NCBI RefSeq assembly: GCF_013155395.1
Contig: NZ_JABJWC010000014.1
Span: 1-64,000 of the forward strand
Direction: 5' to 3'
DNA: 64,000 nucleotides
DNA from: Komagataeibacter melomenusus
GTDB taxonomy: Bacteria; Pseudomonadota; Alphaproteobacteria; Acetobacterales; Acetobacteraceae
Part shown: in pieces, positions 24,399 to 33,228 of the stretch
Layout of the letters: each line of letters opens with the position of its first letter
How positions within the stretch are numbered: the first letter of the stretch is position 1
The notes under the pieces: generated by a model
What the model was told of the DNA's origin: nothing
Databases searched by the model: none
What the model saw: the letters and a program-made list of their open reading frames with translations, nothing else
Position numbers and translations under genes: made by a program

Positions 24399-25964
24399 TC
24401 TTCCGGTGTGCTCCATACATGCGCGATAAAGTCGCGGATCCGCGCGCAGCCCGCCCGGTTGCCCGCTGGCGTGCCGATCAGTTTCAGGGCGCTGCGGCGG
24501 ATGGCCTCGGCCTTGGCCTGTCCATCCGGCGTCTGGGTCAGCCATTCGACCAGATTGGGGATATGGCGGCCCGTTTCTTCAAGGAAGTGCTCGCCCGGCC
24601 GGAAGACCGGATGCGGCAGGCACGGCTCGGACACCACCACCGCCCCGTTGGCCATGGCCCCCTTGACGATGCGGTGCCATTCAAAAAAACCGTAGTCATC
24701 GCGGTGGATGTTCAGCGCAATGCGCGAATGTCCCGCCACATGGGCGGCCAGGCGCGAGAGCGGCCGGTCACGCGGGCTGGTATCGATGGGTGTGGTGAAC
24801 TTGCGGTAGTAGAAATAGGTGCGGTACTGCGCGAAGAAACCGGCATTGCGGGCAAAGAACTTCTCGCGGTGGGCCGAAAGGCCGCCAAAAAAGCTGATAT
24901 CCAGCCCGCGCTCCGCAAAGGGCGTTGCGGGGTCGGGGCGCTTGCGGCACGCAGGCGGCAGGATGCGCACCATGGGGTGCTGCATGTCGTCTTTTTGCAG
25001 ATAATCGCGCTCTGTGCCGATGGTGGGCGTGAAATGGATGGCGGGCAGCCCGGCCTGCCGGAAGCTCTCGGCCATCTGGTAGCAGATATCGATCACGCCT
25101 GCCGCCATGAGCAGGAAGGGCAGGCCGCGCTCGAACCACAGGGTCTGGGGCTGTTCGGTATTGAACATGATGGCATCGCGGATGATGGCGCCCGTGGCCC
25201 AGTCCCGCCCGCGGCCAAGGTGAAAGAACTCATGCGGGGCAACGAAAATGCACAGCGCGGGGCGGTCATCAATGCTGGCGGTCTCATCAAGCAGGCGGCA
25301 GTCCAGCCCGGCCTCGCTCAGGCTGCGATGCAGGTCGGCCGCGATCTCGTGGATGAAGACATTCCCGGCCGTATTGTAATAGACGCCGATGCTTTCGGGC
25401 ACCGGGCCGCCGGGGGCGAGGTAGTCCGCATCATCCAGCCCCTTTGCCGCGCACAGCGCGCCCAGTGTTTCCGATACACGCAGCGGGCTGAAGATGCGCC
25501 GCCCTTCGGGCACGCCATAGAGCAGGGCGTGCTCGGCCATGTCCGTCATGTCGCGGTCAAGGTCGCGGTTGCTGTCGTGATAGGCGCCGGGTTCAAAAAA
25601 CGGCAGTTGCTCGAGCGTGCGCACGCCGATGCTCAGGTCCTCGAGGTGGAAGCGCGTGAGCAGGCCCTGGTGGGCCACGTGGCAGCCCGCATGCGTGTGC
25701 AGGAAGTGGATGAAGGGGTTGCGGTTGCGTGCCCCCCGCATCGGGGTGCTGGATCAGGTAGGCATCGGGCCGGAAGTTGCGGTTGGGCTGACGCCCTTCA
25801 CGATAGCCGTATTTGACGTAATGCAGCAGGGGATCGAGTTTGGACCCGGCCACATCCGTATAGGTGGCGAGATAGAAGGCCGCATCGAACTGGCCGGACT
25901 CCCTGATCTGCTGGAGGTCCTGTTGTTCCGTCGGTGTCAGGGTCAGGAGCAGGTCCGCGGACAA
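24395..25964 (-). pseudogene. Glycosyltransferase-like gene with a frameshift at a C6/G6 run
   Basis: The first frame begins at TTG 25964 (MSADLLLTLTPTEQQDLQQI), contains LHYVKYGYREGRQPNRNF, and runs off after HPDAGG. The second frame, open as a 448-residue reading from 25741, continues RNRNPFIHFLHTHAGCHVA and then a glycosyltransferase-like body with VPESIGVYYNT, a region with EFFHLGRG and a C-terminal SRIALNIHRDDYGFFEWHRIVKGAMANGAVVVSE. Five rather than six bases in the run at 25732-25737 would join them (DAGARNRN). It may be a real mutation, a sequencing error, or phase variation. ATGA-coupled to the next transferase. Confidence 0.7.
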
Positions 25965-26338
25965 TGGTTCTTACCTTGGCTGGGGGGATTGGGGTGCACG
26001 CCGGGGCGGGCACATCCCTCCTGCTAGGGCACTTCCATTAAGAATTGATTATTGCACGGGTGGTTTTTGGTGCTGGGGCGCGGGTTACAGGCCGTATCCT
26101 GTACCGTACAGTCATAAAAGAACGGTCATGCGGGCCATCCTGCATGGCCCGGTGCCAGGGTGCGCGCGCCCGATATTATCAATCATGATGAATATGGCAG
26201 GGGATGGGCCAGCCGCGTGCATGCCCGCGGCATGACAGCCCCGCGGCCCTTCTGCTATCATGATGGCTGGAAAAAGCGGTGTCCCGGTGCCTGCGGCCTG
26301 CGGGCCAGCGTTGGGGCACAGACAGGGAGATCGGGTGC
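25965..26338. other. 374-base gap without a recognisable gene
   Basis: This divergent intergenic stretch separates the frameshifted glycosyltransferase gene from the membrane protein gene at 26339. It must hold both promoters. I see no convincing small gene, tRNA or terminator. AAGG 10 bases before the TTG at 25964 is the only clear translation signal for the left-hand gene. Confidence 0.5.
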
Positions 26339-27007
26339 ATGTATCCGACCCGGATGGATGAAGAGAAGGGCCTGCGGGCCTTTGCGCGGCGGCACTGGTG
26401 GGCCTGCATGAGCGTGCCGGTGCTGCTGTGCCTGGGAACGGCCTTTGCGCTCTACCAGCACTGGAGCGCGCGCAGCGAGACGGATTTTGCCCAGCACAAT
26501 GTCCTGATCAAGCATTCGCAGGAGGAGGCAGCCTTCGCCCGGCAGCTTGCCCTTGATGACCAGACCATCATCAGGGACCGCAAGGTCTTCCTTGACTTCA
26601 CCCGCGCCGACTTCGCCCGCATCGCCCCCGCTACCCAGATGGCATGGCTGCTCAAGGAATACGCCAAGTTCGATATCAGCCGCGTCAAGGTCTATGACGG
26701 GCACGAGATGCACCCCTTCACGCCCGCGCCCTGTTCGGTGGCGCTGTGCTTCGTGCCCATTTTCGTGGAGGAACTGCACGATGATCCCCTCCACAACACC
26801 AAATACATCCAGGTTGGCGCGCTGGAGGACATGTCACGTACGTTGATTGTCGATGCCGAGCAGTTCTGGCGGCTGCGCAAGATGGTGCTGCGCATCGACG
26901 CCATCCTGTTTGCCGACCGGCGCGAGCAGATGAACGATTTCGAGAAGGCGATGCAACTGCGTGCCTCGCTTGACGTGCTGCGCGCTGATGCCCAGAAAAT
27001 TCACTAA
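26339..27007 (+). CDS. Hypothetical single-pass membrane protein
   Basis: A 222-residue protein with one N-terminal membrane helix (WWACMSVPVLLCLGTAFALY, about 22-40). The large extracytoplasmic part includes HSQEEAAFARQLALDDQTII and VKVYDGHEMHPFTPAPCSVALCFVPIF, with two cysteines that could pair. ATG 26339 follows AGGGAGA; ATG 26354 is also possible. No family recognised. It may share the transcript with the manC-like gene that starts 160 bases later, but a promoter in that gap cannot be excluded. Confidence 0.6.
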   Translation: MYPTRMDEEKGLRAFARRHWWACMSVPVLLCLGTAFALYQHWSARSETDFAQHNVLIKHSQEEAAFARQLALDDQTIIRDRKVFLDFTRADFARIAPATQMAWLLKEYAKFDISRVKVYDGHEMHPFTPAPCSVALCFVPIFVEELHDDPLHNTKYIQVGALEDMSRTLIVDAEQFWRLRKMVLRIDAILFADRREQMNDFEKAMQLRASLDVLRADAQKIH

Positions 27008-27167
27008 AGGCGCGTTCTGCAAAAAAAAACAGGGCGCTGACCATGCGCTCCGGCAGCCTCTGGCATGAAGGCCGGCTCCGGTGCCTTGCGAAAAAAAAGC
27101 ATGCCCCAGAACTTCCATCATTTTCAGGCGCTGTGTGAATGTCCGCCCCGTTCCTTCAGGAGTTTCC

Positions 27168-28610
27168 ATGACCGGTCCCCTCCCGCATCCTGCCCTGCCC
27201 GTGGTGCCGGTCATTTTGTCGGGGGGGAGTGGCAGCCGGTTGTGGCCCGTCTCGCGCAGCGCCTACCCCAAGCAGTTCTGGCCGCTGGTCTCGCAGCGCA
27301 CCCTGGTGCAGGAAACCGCGCTGCGCAGCCACGGGCCGGGCTTCAGCGCACCCATCGTGGTGTGCAACAACGAGCATCGCTTCATCATGGCCGAACAATT
27401 GCGCGAAGTGGGCATCACCGCGCCGCGCATCCTGCTTGAGCCGGTCGGGCGCAATTCCGCCCCCGCCATCACGGCCGCCGCCCTGCTCGCGGCCGAGACC
27501 GACCCCGATGCGGTGCTGTGGATCATGGCCGCCGATGCCGCGATGCAGAAGCCGCAGAACGTGGCCCCGGCACTTGCGCTGGCGGCGCAGGTGGCGCGGG
27601 CGGGGCGGATCGTGACCTTCGGCATGACCCCCACGCGGGCCGAGACCGGCTATGGCTATATTGAAAAAGGGGCGCCGCTTGCGGGGCATGACGGTGCCTT
27701 CGCGGTGGAGCGGTTCGTTGAAAAACCTGATGCCGCCAATGCAGCGCGGATGTTTGGCTCGGGGTGTTTTTTATGGAACTCGGGCATGTTCGTGTTCACG
27801 GCGCGGACCCTGCTGGGGGAGATGGAAAAATTCGAGCCCGCCATCCTCGCCGCCATGCGCGTGGCCGTGCGCGAGCGGCGCTCCGACATCGATTTTGAAC
27901 GGCTGGACCCCACCGCCTTTGCCGCATCGCCCGATATCTCGATCGATTACGCCGTGGCCGAGCGCACCGGCCTCATGACCGTCATCCCCGGTGATTTCGG
28001 CTGGTCGGACGTGGGCAGTTGGGATGCGCTGTGGGAACTCGGGCCGCCCGATGGCGCGGGCAACGTGGTCAGTGGCGATGTGGTGCTCAACAACACCACC
28101 AACAGCTACGTGCGCACCGATGGCATCCTGACCGCGGTGAGCGGGGTGGAAGACCTGCTGGTGGTGGTCAATGAAGATGCGGTGCTGGTCACCCATCGCC
28201 ACCATGCGCAGGATGTAAAAACCATCGTGGCGCAGCTCAAGAAGGCGGGCCGCCCCGAGGCCACGGCCCATCGCCGCCGCTACCGCCCCTGGGGCTTTTA
28301 CGAGACGCTGATCGTGGGCACCCGCTTTCAGGTCAAGCGGATCGTGGTGGAGGCAGGGCGGATGCTGTCGCTGCAGAAACATTACCACCGCGCCGAGCAC
28401 TGGGTGGTGGTGGAAGGCACGGCCCAGGTCACGCGCAACGGGGAGGAGATCCTGGTGCGCGAGAACGAGAGCGTCTACCTGCCGCTTGGCGCCACGCACC
28501 GGCTGAAAAACCCCGGGCGCATTCCGCTGACCCTGATCGAGGTACAGTCCGGCCCGTATCTGGGCGAGGATGATATCGTGCGGCTGGAGGATGCGTACAG
28601 CCGCACCTGA
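27168..28610 (+). CDS. manC: Mannose-1-phosphate guanylyltransferase / mannose-6-phosphate isomerase
   Basis: A 480-residue bifunctional type II enzyme supplying GDP-mannose for exopolysaccharide (acetan-like) and lipopolysaccharide synthesis. The N-terminal pyrophosphorylase carries ILSGGSGSRLWPVSRSAYPKQF and FVEKPDAANA. The C-terminal cupin (from about residue 370) has RPWGFYETL, QKHYHRAEHWVVVEGTA with its metal-binding histidines, and ENESVYLPLGATHRL. ATG 27168 is chosen with CAGGAG upstream. It lies beside the glycosyltransferase cluster, consistent with a shared role in surface glycans. The symbol follows domain content; aceF/xanB-type names are also used for such enzymes. Confidence 0.92.
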   Translation: MTGPLPHPALPVVPVILSGGSGSRLWPVSRSAYPKQFWPLVSQRTLVQETALRSHGPGFSAPIVVCNNEHRFIMAEQLREVGITAPRILLEPVGRNSAPAITAAALLAAETDPDAVLWIMAADAAMQKPQNVAPALALAAQVARAGRIVTFGMTPTRAETGYGYIEKGAPLAGHDGAFAVERFVEKPDAANAARMFGSGCFLWNSGMFVFTARTLLGEMEKFEPAILAAMRVAVRERRSDIDFERLDPTAFAASPDISIDYAVAERTGLMTVIPGDFGWSDVGSWDALWELGPPDGAGNVVSGDVVLNNTTNSYVRTDGILTAVSGVEDLLVVVNEDAVLVTHRHHAQDVKTIVAQLKKAGRPEATAHRRRYRPWGFYETLIVGTRFQVKRIVVEAGRMLSLQKHYHRAEHWVVVEGTAQVTRNGEEILVRENESVYLPLGATHRLKNPGRIPLTLIEVQSGPYLGEDDIVRLEDAYSRT

Positions 28611-28645
28611 CCAGGGCCATGGCAGGGATTGGAAGGTTCATATTT

Positions 28646-28663
28646 CCTTCATAAAACTGTCAT
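28646..28663 (+). promoter_or_regulatory. Pho box upstream of pstS
   Basis: CCTTCAT-AAAA-CTGTCAT is close to the PhoB consensus CTGTCAT-AAAA-CTGTCAY: two 7-base direct repeats separated by four A. A weaker third half-site ATATCAT follows at an 11-base spacing. It lies about 100 bases before the pstS start, so induction by phosphate starvation through PhoB-PhoR is expected. Confidence 0.85.
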
Positions 28664-28765
28664 GGACATATCATTTTCATTACGGATATTAATTTTTTAT
28701 TCTTCGGCCTGTCGGCTGCAAGGCCAGACGCGTCTGTATTCTTCATGTCGGAGAACATGAGTATT

Positions 28766-29776
28766 ATGTCCTTTCCTGCTCGAATGCTTACCTGTGCCCT
28801 GCTGGCAAGCGCCCTGCCCGTCATGGCCCATGCCGCTGACATTACAGGGGCCGGTTCCAGCTTCGCCGCGCCCATCTATGGTGCCTGGGGGGCGGATGCG
28901 CGGAGTGCTGCGGGCGTCAACCTGAATTACCAGACGGTCGGCTCCTCCGCCGGGCAGAACCAGATCCTGGCCGGCACGGTTGATTTTGGCGCCTCCGACG
29001 TGCCGATGGATGCGCAGAAGCTGGAAAACGCCCACCTGTTCCAGTTCCCCACGGTCATGGGCGGCATCGTGCCGGTCATCAACCTGCCCGGCATTGCCGC
29101 CAACCAGATCCAGCTTGATGGCCCCACGCTGGCCGCCATCTATCGCGGCGAGATCGAGCAGTGGAACGACAAGCGCATCGCCGCCCTCAACCCCGGCGTA
29201 AAACTGCCTGACACGGCCGTGGCCACCGTGCACCGCGCCGATGGCTCGGGCACGACGGCGGTGTTTACCGGCTATCTCGCCCGTGTCTCGCCCGAGTGGC
29301 GCGAGGGGCAGGGTAGTGGCGCTTCCATCGCCTGGCCCGGCGGCATCGGCGCGCGTGGCAATGACGGGGTTGCCGCCTCCGTGCGCAATACCGAGGGCGC
29401 GATCGGCTATGTCGAATATGCCTTCGCCGCCAATGCGCACATGGTCACCGTCAAGCTCAAGAACCATAGCGGCGCCTATGTCGCCCCCGATATGGACAGC
29501 TTCAGGAGTGCTGCCGAGGCCGCCGACTGGAAGGATGCCTCCCACTTCGCCGTTGACCTGCTTGATACGGCAGGCGCTGGCGCGTGGCCGATCGTCTCGC
29601 CCACCTATGTGCTCGTGCCGGTACCCACCGCCAAGGCCGAACATGGGGCGGCCGTGCGCAAGTTCTTTGGCTATGCGCTCAAGAGCGGGGATGCGGCAGC
29701 CTACAAGCTGGATTACGTAACGGTTCCCGCCACGGTCAAGGCCGAGATCATGCGCCAGTGGGACAGCGCCAGATAA
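28766..29776 (+). CDS. pstS: Periplasmic phosphate-binding protein PstS
   Basis: A 336-residue ABC-type phosphate receptor. The signal peptide ends MAHA before ADITGAGSSFAAPIY, the conserved start of mature PstS. The phosphate site is formed by TGAGSSF, DFGASDVPM and RADGSGTTAVFTGYL, and IGYVEYAFA is also typical. In-frame ATGs at 28745 and 28757 exist; GGAGA at 28750-28754 best fits 28766. No pstC, pstA or pstB follows; a porin gene with its own Pho box does. The permease must be encoded elsewhere. Confidence 0.93.
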   Translation: MSFPARMLTCALLASALPVMAHAADITGAGSSFAAPIYGAWGADARSAAGVNLNYQTVGSSAGQNQILAGTVDFGASDVPMDAQKLENAHLFQFPTVMGGIVPVINLPGIAANQIQLDGPTLAAIYRGEIEQWNDKRIAALNPGVKLPDTAVATVHRADGSGTTAVFTGYLARVSPEWREGQGSGASIAWPGGIGARGNDGVAASVRNTEGAIGYVEYAFAANAHMVTVKLKNHSGAYVAPDMDSFRSAAEAADWKDASHFAVDLLDTAGAGAWPIVSPTYVLVPVPTAKAEHGAAVRKFFGYALKSGDAAAYKLDYVTVPATVKAEIMRQWDSAR

Positions 29777-29805
29777 TCCTCCCGGCACAGTAACGACATA
29801 ACAGG

Positions 29806-29830
29806 ACCGCCCGGTTTCCGGGCGGTTTTT
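29806..29830 (+). terminator. Rho-independent terminator after pstS
   Basis: ACCGCCCGG-TTT-CCGGGCGG followed by TTTTT is a perfect strong hairpin with U-run, 30 bases after the pstS stop. It separates pstS from the porin gene, which has its own Pho box just beyond. Confidence 0.9.
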
Positions 29831-29842
29831 CTGTATGGAGGA

Positions 29843-29871
29843 CTGTCATAAAACCTTCATGAAACTGTATT
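29843..29871 (+). promoter_or_regulatory. Pho box (three half-sites) upstream of the OprP-like porin
   Basis: CTGTCAT-AAAA-CCTTCAT-GAAA-CTGTATT gives three 7-base half-sites at regular 11-base steps, an extended PhoB site. It lies 69 bases before the porin start and directly after the pstS terminator. Confidence 0.85.
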
Positions 29872-29939
29872 GGAAACATAACACACAAACCTGTGTCACG
29901 CCCTTAAATGAACCCATTCTTCATTACGGAATGGTTCAT

Positions 29940-31649
29940 ATGATTCGCCGCTCAGCTGCTTCACTGTTGCTTGGTTCCTCCGCCCTGTGGGGGGCGTGCT
30001 CCCTTCAGTCAGCTCATGCGGCATCGGCCTCCGATGCTGCCCAGATTCAGGCCCTGCAGCGCGAAATGCAGGAAATGCGGCGTGAAATGTCGGGCCAGAT
30101 CAGTGTCCTGCGCCAGCGCCTTGCCCGTGCTGAAACGCACGCCCCCAACACGACGGCCGCCAATGCGGCGCAGGCCCGCCGGGTGGCCGCCGCCAATGGC
30201 CAGCCCCTGCCCGAAAGCTATGCGCGTGACATCCATATCGGTGGCGACACCGGCACGGGCAGCGGCATGGGCAGCGTGTTGCAGAAGGCCGATCTCGGCA
30301 CCCCGCCATCCGACCGTGGCGTGTCGTCCTCCTGGTCCTCCTTCCGCGCCGCGACGGAAAAGGAAGAGGCCCTGCACCTTGGTGGCATGATGGTGGGCTT
30401 CCCCGGCGGGCGCCCGACCATTTCGTCTGATGATGGCATGTATGCCATGTCCATCGGCCTTGCCTTCCATGAAGACATCGGCGGCTTCATGGGCATGTCC
30501 CCGCGCCGGGGCGAGGCGCGGGGTGATTTCTCCAGCCTGGCCGAAAACGCCCGCCGCCTGCGTATTCCCATCTCGTTTCGCTACAAGAACTGGATCGCCA
30601 ACATCACGCCGGACTTCGGCAATGGCACGGGCGATGGCGCGACAACGCTGTATGAAGCCAACCTCAACTATGCGGGCTTCCACAACACCGTCATTACGGC
30701 CGGTTACTTCCAGCCGCGCGTGACGGAAGAAGACTCCGAAAGTTCGAACGAATTCGAGATGATGGAGCGCCCCGCCATTACCGATATCGTGCGTAACATC
30801 GCCGCCGGTGACGCGCGCATGAGCTTTGGCGCGCTGCATTATGCCAAGCGCTGGTGGATTGCGGGTTACGTGACGGGCCAGAGCTATGGCGCGCGTGGCG
30901 GCTCACCTGAAAAGGTAACCGGCGTCAACAGCTATACCGGCATTGCCGACAGCCAGAGCGGCGCCACCTTCCGCGTGGCGGGCCGCCCCTACATGTCCAA
31001 GGATATTGACGTGCATGTTGGCGTGTCTGGCATTACCGCGTTCAAGGTGGCGGAAAATGGCGGTTCGCGCAGCTATACCTTTTCCGAAGGGCCTGAAGTC
31101 AACCTGACCACCACCAAGTTCCTCAGCACGACGGTGGGCAACGTGGGCAGCATCTGGTCGGCTGGTCCCGAACTCGGCTTCCGCTGGAAGCGCCTGGTGC
31201 TGAAGGGTGAATACTACCATATCGGCGTAACCCGTGGTGACAACTACGGCACGAGTGCCGCCAATCGTGGCACCGTCAATTTCCAGGGTTACTATGGCGC
31301 CGCCAACTACACCCTGTTTGGCAAGGCGCGTAGCTACAACATCAAGGAAGGCGCCTTCGCCGCTCCGGGCGTTGACCATGCGTTTGACCCGGCCCACGGC
31401 TACTGGGGCGCGCTGGAACTGTCTGCCCGTTACAGCGTGGCGGATCTGGACAGCGCCCTGGGCACGCCCGGTGGCATCCGTGGCGGGCAGCAGACGGTCT
31501 GGTCGGCGGGTGTGAACTGGTATCCCAACCGGCATTTCCGCTTCATGCTTGACTTCAACCACATCATCGTCAGCCGCAACAGCGCCCTGTATGACCTGTA
31601 TGGCCGTGATGGCAATTCCGTCGCCGGTCGTATCCAGGCCGCTTTCTAA
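29940..31649 (+). CDS. Phosphate-selective porin-like protein (OprP/OprO family)
   Basis: A 569-residue outer-membrane protein. The signal peptide is MIRRSAASLLLGSSALWGAC, continuing to AHA. A short coiled coil follows (AAQIQALQREMQEMRREM, about 33-60), as in OprP-like trimeric porins, then a long beta-rich barrel ending in a C-terminal phenylalanine (RIQAAF), the outer-membrane assembly signal. RMPISFRYKNWIANITPDF-type strand pairs and GYFQPRVTEED recall the family. Its Pho box makes phosphate or polyphosphate uptake likely. ATG 29931 is an alternative start. It would supply phosphate to the periplasmic PstS encoded just upstream. Confidence 0.85.
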   Translation: MIRRSAASLLLGSSALWGACSLQSAHAASASDAAQIQALQREMQEMRREMSGQISVLRQRLARAETHAPNTTAANAAQARRVAAANGQPLPESYARDIHIGGDTGTGSGMGSVLQKADLGTPPSDRGVSSSWSSFRAATEKEEALHLGGMMVGFPGGRPTISSDDGMYAMSIGLAFHEDIGGFMGMSPRRGEARGDFSSLAENARRLRIPISFRYKNWIANITPDFGNGTGDGATTLYEANLNYAGFHNTVITAGYFQPRVTEEDSESSNEFEMMERPAITDIVRNIAAGDARMSFGALHYAKRWWIAGYVTGQSYGARGGSPEKVTGVNSYTGIADSQSGATFRVAGRPYMSKDIDVHVGVSGITAFKVAENGGSRSYTFSEGPEVNLTTTKFLSTTVGNVGSIWSAGPELGFRWKRLVLKGEYYHIGVTRGDNYGTSAANRGTVNFQGYYGAANYTLFGKARSYNIKEGAFAAPGVDHAFDPAHGYWGALELSARYSVADLDSALGTPGGIRGGQQTVWSAGVNWYPNRHFRFMLDFNHIIVSRNSALYDLYGRDGNSVAGRIQAAF

Positions 31650-31775
31650 CAGCCTTCCGGGTGCTGCCCTGCTTCATGCGGGCGGCGTTTCCTGAAGTTT
31701 TGAAAACCGCTTTATGACAGGCGCGTGCGCGATTTTAAGGCGGTTCCGTGGGGGCATGGTCCCTCGCCGTTACGC

Positions 31776-31809
31776 AACGGGCTGCATGGTGATGCCATGC
31801 AGCCCGTTT
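31776..31809 (+). terminator. Hairpin terminator between the porin and the convergent ATP-grasp gene
   Basis: AACGGGCTGCATGG, TGATG, CCATGCAGCCCGTTT is a near-perfect 14-bp stem with short T or A runs on both sides, so it could terminate transcription in both directions. It lies in the 198-base convergent gap. Confidence 0.8.
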
Positions 31810-31847
31810 GCATTCATGCGTCCTGCCGCGGTGGCCGCCTGGCGGGC

Positions 31848-33176
31848 CTAGGGGAGGGCGAGCGGCATGTCGGTAATCATGCCCGCCTGCAGCAGGGTGG
31901 AGAGCTTGCCCATGGCCTCGCTGCGGTCCACCGATTTGCCATAAGGCATGTTGGGCCGCAGGCGTTCCTCCAGCCGCGCTACCGAGCCACGGCGTGGCCA
32001 GGGGCGGCGCAGCAGTTCCTCCACCAGGGCCGGGTGCCGCCACGGAATGTCGATCCATGCGGAGGCATGGCGCACGCTGTCGGCTTCCGCGCGCAATATC
32101 TGCGGGAACAGCGCCACGAGCGTGCGCGCGCCAAGGTCCGGCATGTCGGGTGATGTGACGGCAGGCTGCGTGCCGCGCACATGGCGCAGCAGGCTGCGGA
32201 TCAGCGTCGTGCCATTATGGCACAGATGACCGATCTGGGTCAGGCGCGGGTTCATTTCTATGAAGTGATAGGTGCCGGTTCTGGCGCAGCGCACGAAATC
32301 CAGCCCGAAGAAACCTGAAAGCTGGAGGCTGCCGCACGCCACCCGTGCTGCATGCTCCATATCCGCGGACCCGGTGATCTCGATGACCGTGGCCGCCCCC
32401 GTGCGCCCCTGATAGGCCACGACATTGGCCCCCAGCGTTGCAATCACCTCGCCACGCCAGCACGCCACCATGATATTGGCGGGCATGCCCTCAACATGCG
32501 CCTGCGCCATGACCGGCATAAGGCGGCGGCTCGAGGCCTCCATGAAGGAATAGATGTCCCGATCCGCCAGCAGCACGCGCAGCGCGCAGGCCATGCGCGC
32601 GGGCTGCGACAGGCGGCGGAAGGCTGCCATCGCCTCTGGCGGGGTATCGGCAATGACCACGCCCGACCCGCCCCAGCTCCGGTCGCGCTTGAGTACCCAC
32701 GGCCCGGGCGTGCGCGCGCACCATGCCCGCAGGTCCTGTGCCGTATCGAGGGCGGCCGCGGCAGGGGTGGGCACGCCCTTTGCCCGCAGGGCCTCGATCA
32801 GTTTAAGCCGTGTTTCGGCATAGCTGAAGAATTCGGGCTGGCCGAGCGAACGCGCAATGGTTTCACGGCACAGGCGGCCCGCCTCGGTGCCGGGATCGGC
32901 CTCGGCATAAGCCTGGTGCAGGGCCAGCACCACCCGGTCATCGGCGGGCACGACCAGGTCGGGCCGGATGCGGGCCATGGCCTCGGCCAGGACGCCGGGG
33001 GCGGCGAAATAAGGGTAGCGGCTGAAGCTTGCGATGCCATCAAGGCAATGCAGCGAATGCCCCTGCGGGCAGATGGCATGCACGCTCACCCCGCTTTCGA
33101 TGAATTCCAGGGCGGCCCGCGTCATGGCGGACCACCAGACGGAGGAGACGATCAGAACTGTAAAATCATTTTTCAT
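31848..33176 (-). CDS. ATP-grasp family ligase-like protein
   Basis: A 442-residue protein with the ATP-grasp layout. The N-terminal domain opens FTVLIVSSVWWSAMTRAALE. The ATP-binding segment includes GPWVLKRDRSWGGSGVVIA (about residues 155-173, lysine and glycine-rich loop) and the metal ligands sit in YHFIEMNPRLTQIGH. The enzyme class joins a carboxylate to an amine, thiol or similar group through an acyl-phosphate. The C-terminal 120 residues do not match the core and may be specific. It lies 52 bases downstream of a flavoprotein gene on the same strand, and the two may form a small biosynthetic pair. Substrate unknown. Confidence 0.8.
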   Translation of the reverse strand: MKNDFTVLIVSSVWWSAMTRAALEFIESGVSVHAICPQGHSLHCLDGIASFSRYPYFAAPGVLAEAMARIRPDLVVPADDRVVLALHQAYAEADPGTEAGRLCRETIARSLGQPEFFSYAETRLKLIEALRAKGVPTPAAAALDTAQDLRAWCARTPGPWVLKRDRSWGGSGVVIADTPPEAMAAFRRLSQPARMACALRVLLADRDIYSFMEASSRRLMPVMAQAHVEGMPANIMVACWRGEVIATLGANVVAYQGRTGAATVIEITGSADMEHAARVACGSLQLSGFFGLDFVRCARTGTYHFIEMNPRLTQIGHLCHNGTTLIRSLLRHVRGTQPAVTSPDMPDLGARTLVALFPQILRAEADSVRHASAWIDIPWRHPALVEELLRRPWPRRGSVARLEERLRPNMPYGKSVDRSEAMGKLSTLLQAGMITDMPLALP

Positions 33177-33228
33177 GGGTCAGGACTTTCCAGTTCAGGT
33201 CATGGCGGCCATGACCGGCAGGGGAGCG

